Shown here in pieces: positions 1-8,253 of a DNA stretch of 64,000 nt. Source of the DNA: Chitinophaga sp. XS-30 (lineage in GTDB: Bacteria > Bacteroidota > Bacteroidia > Chitinophagales > Chitinophagaceae). The stretch covers positions 5,454,032 to 5,518,031 of the forward strand of contig NZ_CP043006.1 in NCBI RefSeq assembly GCF_008086345.1. Reading direction: 5' to 3'. A program made the position numbers and the translations under genes. Numbering within the stretch: position 1 is the first letter of the stretch; every line of letters starts with the position of its first letter. The notes below the pieces were generated by a model, which was given only the letters and a program-made list of their open reading frames with translations, did not search any database and was not told the DNA's origin.

Positions 1-30
1 TGTTAAATTTACCTTCAGCATCCTGAATCT

Positions 31-615
31 GTGGCAAACGACGCTCTCCATACCGACCATGAACTGATCAGCCAGATGGCAGCTGGTGGGGAAAATGCGT
101 TCACACAACTTTATCAAAGACACTGGCAGAAACTTTACCTCACCGCCTGCAAAAAAATACAGGATAAAGATGCTGCCCGGGAAATCATTCACGATATCTT
201 CCTGGATCTCTGGAAACGCCGTCAGGAGCTGGCCGTAGCCAATCTTCCTGCGTATCTTCACAAAGCCCTTCACTACCGCATCATCAACAGGATCGTCAGC
301 AAAAAAGACCTGTTCTTTTTCGAGATACTCGAAAGTTCCGGCAAATCCCTCTACGAAGCAGACCAGGCGCTGCTGGCTAAGGACTTCACGGCGCTTATCG
401 CCACCTGGGTGGAAGCGCTCCCGGAAAGAAGGCGCCAGATCTTCGTCCGTTACTACTTCCAGCATCTCACCACGAAAGAAATAGCGGAAAGTCTGCAGAT
501 TTCCACTAAAACCGTTCAGAATCAGCTGAATATATCTGTACAATTCCTCCGCGCCCGCTTCGGCCATCTCCTTTCCCTGCTGATCATGCTGGAAGAGATC
601 TCCCGCCAAAAATAA
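31..615 (+). CDS. FecI-like ECF RNA polymerase sigma factor
   Basis: A 194-residue ECF sigma factor that would direct RNA polymerase to the neighbouring SusC/SusD genes. Region 2 lies at about residues 24-65 (FTQLYQRHWQKLY, then the acidic/aromatic stretch IHDIFLDLWKRR). Region 4 with its helix-turn-helix is at about 130-175 (LPERRRQIF, then TTKEIAESLQISTKTVQNQL). The start is GTG at 31: the same frame has a TAA at 4-6 and no ATG in between. FecR and an STN-type SusC follow, the usual three-part trans-envelope signalling arrangement of Bacteroidota. The upstream promoter is outside or at the edge of the window. Confidence 0.9.
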   Translation: MANDALHTDHELISQMAAGGENAFTQLYQRHWQKLYLTACKKIQDKDAAREIIHDIFLDLWKRRQELAVANLPAYLHKALHYRIINRIVSKKDLFFFEILESSGKSLYEADQALLAKDFTALIATWVEALPERRRQIFVRYYFQHLTTKEIAESLQISTKTVQNQLNISVQFLRARFGHLLSLLIMLEEISRQK

Positions 616-687
616 TTTCTCAAAAAAAACGGTTCCCGGACGGGAGTACCGGCTTTATTTCCTGACTATACTATAAACACCCATAAC

Positions 688-1869
688 ATGTATCCTTCTG
701 AAAAGGACAGGGAATATTTCTTCCGGTTGCTGAACAAATATAACGAAGGGATTGCCGCTCCGGAGGAAAGGGCCTTTGTGGAGCAATATCTTCATATGCT
801 CAATTACCGCTCTCCGGATATACTGGCAGACTTTGAACAGGAAAAAGATGATATAGAAAAAGATATACACAACCGGCTATTGGCCGGTATCCAACAGGCC
901 GCTCCGCCATCGGGCCTGCCTGTAGCCATGCATCGGGTCCCTCTCCATCGCAGGAGGGCCTGGTGGGCTGCGGCTTCGCTGCTGCTGCTGATCGCTGCAG
1001 GAAGTTTCCTCATCTTCAGGAGCAGCCCCTCCCGGCAGGATGCCCCGGCTGTGTTTGCGGATATCAACGCGGGGAAAGAAGGCGCTATCCTTACCTTGTC
1101 AGACGGCAGCCAGGTGGTGCTGGACAGCCTGGGGAATGGTCTCGTTGCCTTGCAGAGCGGCTCCCGGGTGAAACTGGTGGACCGGCAATTGCAATACGAG
1201 CCGCATGCGGCACCCGCCGCTCCGGTCATCGCCTACAATACCATGACCATCCCCCGGGGAAGACAATACAGGCTTCTGCTGCCTGACGGCACCAGGGTAT
1301 GGCTAAACGCTGCCAGCAGCATCACCTACCCCACGGCATTCTCCGGCCCGGAAAGAAGGGTGCGGATAACCGGCGAAGCCTACTTTGAAGTAGCGCATAA
1401 TAAACGGAAGCCATTTAAAGTGGCCATCAATGATCACACATTCATTGAAGTGCTGGGCACGCACTTCAACATAAATGCCTATAGCGATGAAAACGGAATC
1501 AATACCACCCTGCTCGAAGGATCGGTAAAAGTGATCGCCAATAGCAGCACACAAATGCTAGCTCCCGGGCAGCAGGCGCGGATTGACGGACGCACGGCCG
1601 CCATCAGCCTGATACCGGATGCCAATACCGGCGAAGCTATCGCCTGGAAAGATGGCCGGTTTGCTTTTGCGGATGCCGATCTTCCCGCAGTCATGCGCAA
1701 ACTGTCCAGATGGTACGATATCGAAGTGGAATACCGCGGAAACATCCCGCAGGATAAATTCAGTGGGGAAATAGACAGGTCATTATCCCTGTCACAGGTA
1801 CTGAAAGGACTGGCCAGCACCAGGATCAACTATACAATAGAAGGCAGAAAGCTGATCATTCTGCCATAG
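688..1869 (+). CDS. FecR-family anti-sigma factor with DUF4974 domain
   Basis: A 393-residue inner-membrane anti-sigma factor. An N-terminal cytoplasmic part (1-88) precedes one membrane helix at 91-110 (AWWAAASLLLLIAAGSFLIF). The periplasmic FecR domain follows at about 190-300 (TIPRGRQYRLLLPDGTRVWLN, GEAYFEVAH, LLEGSVKV), and the C-terminal DUF4974 region at about 320-393 (PAVMRKLSRWYDIEVEY). In the known family scheme it holds the sigma factor until the STN domain of the TonB-dependent receptor signals ligand. It starts 72 bases after the sigma gene and very probably controls it and the SusC/SusD genes downstream. Confidence 0.92.
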   Translation: MYPSEKDREYFFRLLNKYNEGIAAPEERAFVEQYLHMLNYRSPDILADFEQEKDDIEKDIHNRLLAGIQQAAPPSGLPVAMHRVPLHRRRAWWAAASLLLLIAAGSFLIFRSSPSRQDAPAVFADINAGKEGAILTLSDGSQVVLDSLGNGLVALQSGSRVKLVDRQLQYEPHAAPAAPVIAYNTMTIPRGRQYRLLLPDGTRVWLNAASSITYPTAFSGPERRVRITGEAYFEVAHNKRKPFKVAINDHTFIEVLGTHFNINAYSDENGINTTLLEGSVKVIANSSTQMLAPGQQARIDGRTAAISLIPDANTGEAIAWKDGRFAFADADLPAVMRKLSRWYDIEVEYRGNIPQDKFSGEIDRSLSLSQVLKGLASTRINYTIEGRKLIILP

Positions 1870-1940
1870 CACAACAATGGAGTTTTTACAACCAGGATCA
1901 TACAAGCAAGACAGCCTTTAATGGCCGTGCGCTGGCACAA

Positions 1941-1983
1941 AAAAACCGGGCGTAAAGATTGGCGTCCTTCCCCGGCTTTTGTT
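1941..1983 (+). terminator. Weak terminator-like hairpin between fecR and susC
   Basis: CCGGG at 1946-1950 pairs with CCCGG at 1971-1975, followed by TTTTGTTT and preceded by an A-run, so it could act on either strand. The stem is only five base pairs with a 20-base loop. It may attenuate read-through from the regulatory genes into susC, but this is a weak call. Confidence 0.3.
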
Positions 1984-2045
1984 TCAGTGAACGCAAAACA
2001 GGTGTTCTGAAGCTGCTTATTATTCAACTAAAACATTGCAAAGGT

Positions 2046-5000
2046 ATGCAAATTAATGGTCTTCCCATTCAGGCTTCCCGTGTCCGGCACTCATGGCCGG
2101 GCCTGTCAACCAAAAACGCCCTGACCGGCGGATCAGCCAATATCCGGCTCCGCTGCTTCAACGGCAAAACAATTGTGAACGCAATGAAACTTACCATCGT
2201 CCTCGTACTTGTTGCGGTCTTTCAGGTAAATGCGAGATCATCGGCACAAACAGTGTCCTACACCGGCAAACCGGTTTCCCTGCAAAAGATGTTCTCCCTG
2301 ATCAGGGAGCAAACGAACTACAGTTTCTTTTACCGGAATGAAGATATCGCCGGTACAGGTCAGGTGAATGTGCAATTAAAGAATGTGCCGCTGGAAAAGG
2401 CATTGGAGAAAATACTGGCCGGCCTCTCGCTGGAGTTCGAGATACAGGGCCGCACGATCTTCATCAGCAAAAAGGCGCCTGCAAAACCGGCACAGGCAGG
2501 TTACCCGATAGTACAGCCTGCGGAGCCGCCGCCCGGCGAGGTCCGCGGTCGTGTGCTGAATCACCGGAACCAGCCGGTGCCGGGCGTGACGGTATTTGTC
2601 AAATCAACCAGAACGATTATCATCACCAACGAGGAGGGAGAGTTCATGTTCCGGAATGTCCGGGAAGGAGACACGCTCATGTTCAGCAGCATCAACTACG
2701 AAACGCTGTCCGTTCCCGCTACTTCCAGGGCGCCGATGCTCATCTATCTGAAACTCCGCATCACCAATCTCGATGCCGTTACGGTATTCAACACCGGTTA
2801 CCAGGAATTGAATGCCGAAAGAGCTACCGGTTCCTTCGGCAAACCGGATATGAAAGTGTTTGCACAACGTACCGGCACCATGGATATCATTCAACGGCTT
2901 GAAGGGCAGGTACCGGGCATGCAGATAAAGATCGGCGTCAACGTCAATGCTCCCAACAGGAATGGCAATGGCATTACCACCAGGGGCAGTATTATCAGGG
3001 GTATAAGTTCCCAGGCCCTGTCCTCCGATCCGCTGTATGTGGTGAACGGGGTAGTAGTAACAGACTTCAGTTCGGTAAACCCGGATGATATCGCGGATAT
3101 CACCGTATTGAAAGATGCGGCAGCGGCGGCCATCTATGGGGCCAGGGCTGCTAACGGCGTACTGGTGATCAACACGAAAGGCGGCAACAGGAACCAGCGG
3201 TTGACGGTCAACTATACCGGCTTCATCAACTTTACCGGCAAACCTGATTTTGAATATATGAAAATGATGAACAGCAGGCAGTTCATCCAGTCTGCCAGGG
3301 AAATATTCGACCCGGTGGTCAACCCATGGTCTTCCCGCGCCTATTCCAGCATTGCCCCGCATGACCAGATACTGTACGATCAGCATCGCGGGCTGATCTC
3401 CCAGGCCGTTGCCGATCAGCGGCTGGATAGCCTGGCTGCCATCAGCAATATGTCGCAGATCGAAGATATCTGGTACAGGCCGGCGCTGACGACCAACCAT
3501 ACCGTTTCCGCCTCTGGCGGCAATAATGTATATGCATTTTATGTTTCTTTCGGTTACACCGGCACACAAAGCAACACCCCCGGCGAACGCAACAATGCTT
3601 ACAAGCTCAACCTTTCCCAGAGCTTTAACGCGGGCAGCCGGATTAAGCTGCAACTGAATACCTCCCTCATCAATACCGCGGTAAGCAGGCCAACCTCAAA
3701 CACTGCAGACCACTCCTTCCTGCCATATCAGCTGTTCAGGGACGCGAACGGCAACAACCTTTCCATGCCGTACCTCGTGCCGTACAATGAAGATATCCGT
3801 AACGACTATGCTGCACGCAGCCGCATCAGCCTGGACTATAATCCGCTGGATGAGAGGTTCCTGGCACAAAGCAAAGTGAACAACCTGATCCTGAATGTGA
3901 CTGCAAAAGCGGATGTTCAGCTGTGGAAGGGCCTGCGTTTCTCCGGCACTTACGGATATGTAAAATCACCGGGAACGGCTACCTATTACACGGATAATAA
4001 AGCACTGGGGCAGCGCCAGCAGATCATCGGCCTTACCGTAGCGCCAACGGCATCGTCTGAACCGGTGTATCTCCTTCCTGTAAACGGAGGCACCTTTCAA
4101 TCCGGTGCTAATGACCAGCGTAACTGGACGGTCCGGAACCAGCTGGTGTACACCGCAACACCCCGCCAGGGGCGGGACAATCTGACCCTGCAGGCCGGAC
4201 AGGAGGCGCTGGAACAATACAGCTACCGGTCCAGCACCCTCATGCATGGCTACGATAAAGCACTTGGCACCTATGCCGTGCTGGACTATGCAAGGCTGCA
4301 GGCAGGTATCCCCGGCACTGTTACCGGATACGGCTCTCTCTGGGTGCAGCCGTTCCAGATCAATGAAACCTACAACCGCTATGCATCCTACTTCGGGCTG
4401 GCCAGCTATACCCTCAACCATAAATATAACCTGGACCTGAGCTGGCGGCAGGATCAAAGCAGCCTGTTCGGCAGTGAAGTATCCCGCCAGAACAAACCAT
4501 TCTGGAGCGCCGGGGTTAAATGGCTCCTGAACAAAGAAGCATTCATGCAGCCGCTCTCCTGGGTCAATGACCTGGGATTGAGGGCCACATATGGCTTTAC
4601 CGGCAATTCCCCTTACGCTGGCGCCGCTTCGCTTAATGACATCATCAGCAGCATTACACAATCCAACAGCCCCAACGCCATTGCCGGGGATGCCTTTGCC
4701 GTCAGCCGTGTGGCCAACAGGCAGCTGGCCTGGGAAAATACGCAGAACATCAATATCGGGCTGGATTTTTCCTTGCTGGACAGAAGGCTTGCGGGGAGCA
4801 TCGAATATTACAGCAGAACAACTACCGATCTGATCGGCCCCATCCCTCCCAACCCTTTCACCGGCGTTAACTCCATCACCGGCAACATCGGAGAGATGGC
4901 CAACAAGGGGGTGGAAATGCGCCTGCAATCCGTAAATATCCGGACGAAGGACTTCAGCTGGAGCTCCATCTTTACCATTGGTTACAACAGGAACAAGCTG

Positions 5001-5750
5001 ATTTCCTTTTCGAAGCCTTACGTATGGATGCAGAACCCTGAAAGCTACGTCAGCAGCCTGAGCTACCTGGTGGGATACCCCATGCGTCCCATGTTCTCTT
5101 ACCAGTATGCCGGCCTTGACAATATGGGCGATCCCATGATCTACCTGGCGGACAAAACCGTTTCCAAAGATCCCAATATCGCCGGGCTGGATGACATCGT
5201 GTATAACGGCACCACACAGCCTTTCTGCAGCGGCGGTCTTTCCAATACTTTCAGCTATAAAGGCATAAGCCTTACACTGAATATGGTCTACAACATGGGC
5301 GCCGTTATGCGCCGGGATATCAACATGCTGTACGCCGGCCGCCTGCCCTCTTCATCCAGCCTCGCCGGCCAGAACCTGCCGGTGTCTTTCCTGGACCGGT
5401 GGAAACAACCGGGGGATGAAGCCTTCACGGACGTGCCCTCTTTTGTAGCAGATTACGGGACCGACTATACACGCCGTAAAACCAACTATTATATGCGGGG
5501 AGACAATACCGTTGTCAGTGCAGACTTTATCAAGCTGAGGGATATCACCCTCTCCTATGACCTGCCGGCAGCTGCGCTCCGGTTCCTGAAAATACAACGC
5601 GCCAGCGTTTTTACCCAGGCTACCAACTTTATGGTGTGGAAGGCTAGCCAATACGATATCGATCCGGAATTTCATGAGCCCTCCGGCGGTGGCCGGACGC
5701 TGCCGCCCTACAAACACGGTTACAGCATCGGTCTTAATCTGAGCTTTTAG
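2046..5750 (+). CDS. SusC/RagA-type TonB-dependent receptor with STN signalling domain
   Basis: Outer-membrane receptor of about 1234 residues that imports oligosaccharides or similar ligands with its SusD partner and signals to FecR. From the chosen start the order is: a 46-residue leader, a signal peptide (from MKLTIVLVLVAVFQVNA), an STN domain (about 73-145; QKMFSLIREQTNYSFFYRNE), a carboxypeptidase-regulatory-like domain (VRGRVLNHRNQPVPGVTVF), a plug with the SusC signature (DITVLKDAAAAAIYGARAAN), and the barrel. The frame stays open to 1959. ATG 2046 is preferred because related receptors often carry such a leader, but ATG 2184 would start directly at the signal peptide. SusD follows 21 bases later. 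Confidence 0.9.
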   Translation: MQINGLPIQASRVRHSWPGLSTKNALTGGSANIRLRCFNGKTIVNAMKLTIVLVLVAVFQVNARSSAQTVSYTGKPVSLQKMFSLIREQTNYSFFYRNEDIAGTGQVNVQLKNVPLEKALEKILAGLSLEFEIQGRTIFISKKAPAKPAQAGYPIVQPAEPPPGEVRGRVLNHRNQPVPGVTVFVKSTRTIIITNEEGEFMFRNVREGDTLMFSSINYETLSVPATSRAPMLIYLKLRITNLDAVTVFNTGYQELNAERATGSFGKPDMKVFAQRTGTMDIIQRLEGQVPGMQIKIGVNVNAPNRNGNGITTRGSIIRGISSQALSSDPLYVVNGVVVTDFSSVNPDDIADITVLKDAAAAAIYGARAANGVLVINTKGGNRNQRLTVNYTGFINFTGKPDFEYMKMMNSRQFIQSAREIFDPVVNPWSSRAYSSIAPHDQILYDQHRGLISQAVADQRLDSLAAISNMSQIEDIWYRPALTTNHTVSASGGNNVYAFYVSFGYTGTQSNTPGERNNAYKLNLSQSFNAGSRIKLQLNTSLINTAVSRPTSNTADHSFLPYQLFRDANGNNLSMPYLVPYNEDIRNDYAARSRISLDYNPLDERFLAQSKVNNLILNVTAKADVQLWKGLRFSGTYGYVKSPGTATYYTDNKALGQRQQIIGLTVAPTASSEPVYLLPVNGGTFQSGANDQRNWTVRNQLVYTATPRQGRDNLTLQAGQEALEQYSYRSSTLMHGYDKALGTYAVLDYARLQAGIPGTVTGYGSLWVQPFQINETYNRYASYFGLASYTLNHKYNLDLSWRQDQSSLFGSEVSRQNKPFWSAGVKWLLNKEAFMQPLSWVNDLGLRATYGFTGNSPYAGAASLNDIISSITQSNSPNAIAGDAFAVSRVANRQLAWENTQNINIGLDFSLLDRRLAGSIEYYSRTTTDLIGPIPPNPFTGVNSITGNIGEMANKGVEMRLQSVNIRTKDFSWSSIFTIGYNRNKLISFSKPYVWMQNPESYVSSLSYLVGYPMRPMFSYQYAGLDNMGDPMIYLADKTVSKDPNIAGLDDIVYNGTTQPFCSGGLSNTFSYKGISLTLNMVYNMGAVMRRDINMLYAGRLPSSSSLAGQNLPVSFLDRWKQPGDEAFTDVPSFVADYGTDYTRRKTNYYMRGDNTVVSADFIKLRDITLSYDLPAAALRFLKIQRASVFTQATNFMVWKASQYDIDPEFHEPSGGGRTLPPYKHGYSIGLNLSF

Positions 5751-5771
5751 TTTCATTCTCAATCCAACAAC

Positions 5772-7226
5772 ATGAAGAAGCATATTATCGCGATAACAAT
5801 ACTTGGTGCGCTGTTCTCCTGTAAAAAAAGCTGGCTGGAAATTGTGCCGCAGGGTGATCAGGTGGCAGTAACCACAGACGACTACGGCAAATTGATGAAC
5901 AATCCCGGCCTCTATAACTACTCCGCAGGCGGATGGGGGGAAGCGCAGCTCATGGGGGATGAAGTGGCCGCAGAAACGCCCTATTTTGCCAATATCAACA
6001 TCGTGCGGGACCGCCTGTTCCAGTGGAAAGATTCCATTTACGTGGAACTTGAATATATGCCGTACCTGCTCAATCTCCATAACCAGGGCATGTATGGGCT
6101 GAACAAGGTCATCAATGAAGTGATGTCCTCAACCGGCGGCACTGATGAGCAAAAAAGGGCCATACGGGCGGAAGCGCTGGCTACGCGCGCATGGAGCAAT
6201 TTCAATATGGCCGGGCATTACTGCAAGCCCTACAATGCCGCCACCGCGGCCACCGATCCGGGATTCCCGCTGGTCACGGAAGCGGAAGTGAATACACGGT
6301 CGTTTCCCAGGGGCACCGTTCAGCAAACCTATGATTTCATTATCAAAGACCTCACGGACGCACTGGTATCCATACCCGTCAGGCAACCGATCGTCACCCG
6401 CATGTCCAAACCTGCCGTAGAAGGCCTGCTGGGAAAAGTGTACCTCTTCATGGGCAGGTATAACGAAGCGCTGCCGTTCCTGAACGCAGCTATTTCCTCT
6501 GTTACCGCCAACGGACAGACCAGCTTCTATAACTACAACGAAACATTCGCTCCCGGCGGCGCTTTCCTGCCGGTCAACACTTTCAGCGGCCCTAATTCAC
6601 CGGGGCAGAACCAGAACGATCTCCGTGAGGCCGTGGTATCCAAGGTATGGAGAAGCGGTTCTTATTCCGGCAATGTTACGGGGAATAACGGACTGGTGCT
6701 TACGCCGCAGGCGGCGGCACTCTATGGCAGCAGCGACCTCCGGCTGCTTTTTTACACGGATACCAACAGCGATATGACGCCCAATCCCGCGGGAAGACTG
6801 CGCAAATACGGCGTGAGCTATTCCCGGTTCGGGCTTCAGCTGGCAGACCTGTATCTCCTGGCGGCAGAATGCAAAGCCAGGCTCAATGATCCGGATGGCG
6901 CCGTTGCCGATCTGGAAATGCTGCGCAAAAACAGAATGCCTCCCGCTGACGCAGTTGTACCGGCCGCTATTGCCGCAGATCAGGCTGCCCTTGTCCGCTT
7001 CATTATCGATGAACGCACCCGCGAATTCGCTGCCGAAGGCTACCGCTGGTTCGACATGCGAAGACTGTCCACTGATCCGCTTTTCGCGGGAACGGCCTAT
7101 ACACACACCATGTATAATGAAGATGGAACAACAACGGTTTATACGCTGGACCAGTCCAAACGCTTTGTATTGAAGTTCCCGCGCAACTACACCGATACCA
7201 ATCCTGACATGCCGGACAATCCCTGA
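5772..7226 (+). CDS. SusD/RagB-family outer-membrane lipoprotein
   Basis: A 484-residue glycan-binding lipoprotein and partner of the preceding SusC. A lipobox ends at Cys17 (LGALFSC). The family's TPR-like helical body is visible (NKVINEVMSSTG, RAEALATRAWSNFNMAGHY, KPAVEGLLGKVYLFMGRYNEAL) and so is the C-terminal SusD signature (RFIIDERTREFAAEGYRWFDMRR). No enzyme genes follow: an ABC transporter operon starts after a hairpin. The substrate therefore cannot be read from context. Confidence 0.92.
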   Translation: MKKHIIAITILGALFSCKKSWLEIVPQGDQVAVTTDDYGKLMNNPGLYNYSAGGWGEAQLMGDEVAAETPYFANINIVRDRLFQWKDSIYVELEYMPYLLNLHNQGMYGLNKVINEVMSSTGGTDEQKRAIRAEALATRAWSNFNMAGHYCKPYNAATAATDPGFPLVTEAEVNTRSFPRGTVQQTYDFIIKDLTDALVSIPVRQPIVTRMSKPAVEGLLGKVYLFMGRYNEALPFLNAAISSVTANGQTSFYNYNETFAPGGAFLPVNTFSGPNSPGQNQNDLREAVVSKVWRSGSYSGNVTGNNGLVLTPQAAALYGSSDLRLLFYTDTNSDMTPNPAGRLRKYGVSYSRFGLQLADLYLLAAECKARLNDPDGAVADLEMLRKNRMPPADAVVPAAIAADQAALVRFIIDERTREFAAEGYRWFDMRRLSTDPLFAGTAYTHTMYNEDGTTTVYTLDQSKRFVLKFPRNYTDTNPDMPDNP

Positions 7227-7248
7227 TCCGCCCGCATCATCCTGCAAT

Positions 7249-7290
7249 ACGTCTGCGGTGCCGCAAGTGCCGCCGCAGACGTTATTTCCG
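7249..7290 (+). terminator. Hairpin after the first susD
   Basis: ACGTCTGCGG (7249-7258) and CCGCAGACGT (7273-7282) form a perfect ten-base-pair stem with a 14-base loop, followed by TATTT. It separates the SusC/SusD operon from the ABC transporter operon. The T-tract is short, so it is a probable rather than certain rho-independent terminator. Confidence 0.5.
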
Positions 7291-7317
7291 GTATTTTATT
7301 ATCGTCAACAGAACAAC

Positions 7318-8253
7318 ATGACCAATATTGTAAAAATTGAGCGCCTGTCGCACAAATACAGCAGCGCATGGGCCATCCGCGACATCAACATGGAGATCAG
7401 CCAGACCGGTATCGTCGGACTGCTCGGCTCCAACGGCGCAGGAAAGTCCACCACCATGAACATCCTCTGCGGAGCATTGAACCAGACGGAAGGGGATGTA
7501 TTTATCAACGGCATCAATATGCGGGAAAACCCTGCGCGTGCAAAACGTGAAATAGGGTTCCTGCCGCAAAACCCGCCCTTGTATATGGACCTTACCGTGG
7601 ATGAGTACCTGAACTATTGCGCAAGCTTGCGCCTTATTCCAAAAGACAGCATAAAACCCTCCATCAAAGAAGCCAAGGAACGTTGCGGTATTGACCACTA
7701 CAGCAAGCGGTTGATCCGTAACCTTTCCGGCGGCTACCGGCAACGCGTAGGCATTGCCCAGGCCATCGTGCATAAGCCGCGGCTGGTTGTGCTGGACGAG
7801 CCTACCAATGGTCTCGATCCCAACCAGATCACCGAAGTAAGGGCGCTGATCAAAGAAATTGCCAGAGACAGGGCAGTGATCTTCTCCTCCCACATCCTGC
7901 CGGAAATACAGATCCTCTGCAAGGAGATCAAAATGATAGAGAACGGCAGGATCGTATTCTCAGACACGATGGACGCTTTCAACAATTATGTGGAACCGCA
8001 TAGCATGCTCATTCACATGGAAAACCCGCCTGCAGCCGCTGAACTGGAAAAGATAGAAGGGATCACCCAGGTGAATTTCCTCACGGAAAGGCAGGTACGC
8101 TTACATTTTAACGGAGACCGGAATATCACGGAAAAAGTAGTGGCATTAAGCGTTCAGCACGGCTGGAGGCTAAGCGAGATCAGCCTCGACAAAAGCGCGC
8201 TCGACGAGATATTCAAACAATTATCCAGTAAATCAACTCAACAACAGGATTAA
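7318..8253 (+). CDS. ABC transporter ATP-binding protein, GldA-like
   Basis: A 311-residue ABC ATPase. Walker A is at 37-44 (GSNGAGKS), the signature at 136-140 (LSGGY), Walker B at about 156-161 (LVVLDEP), and a D-loop (GLDP) and H-loop (SSH) follow. The C-terminal 90 residues match the extension seen in GldA and drug/lipid exporters. ATG 7318 is preferred to an upstream ATG at 7258 because that one lies inside the terminator hairpin. The stop overlaps the next gene's start (TAATG), so the two are translationally coupled. The partner resembles GldF plus GldG, but gliding is not demonstrated and an ABC-2-type exporter role is equally possible. Confidence 0.9.
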   Translation: MTNIVKIERLSHKYSSAWAIRDINMEISQTGIVGLLGSNGAGKSTTMNILCGALNQTEGDVFINGINMRENPARAKREIGFLPQNPPLYMDLTVDEYLNYCASLRLIPKDSIKPSIKEAKERCGIDHYSKRLIRNLSGGYRQRVGIAQAIVHKPRLVVLDEPTNGLDPNQITEVRALIKEIARDRAVIFSSHILPEIQILCKEIKMIENGRIVFSDTMDAFNNYVEPHSMLIHMENPPAAAELEKIEGITQVNFLTERQVRLHFNGDRNITEKVVALSVQHGWRLSEISLDKSALDEIFKQLSSKSTQQQD

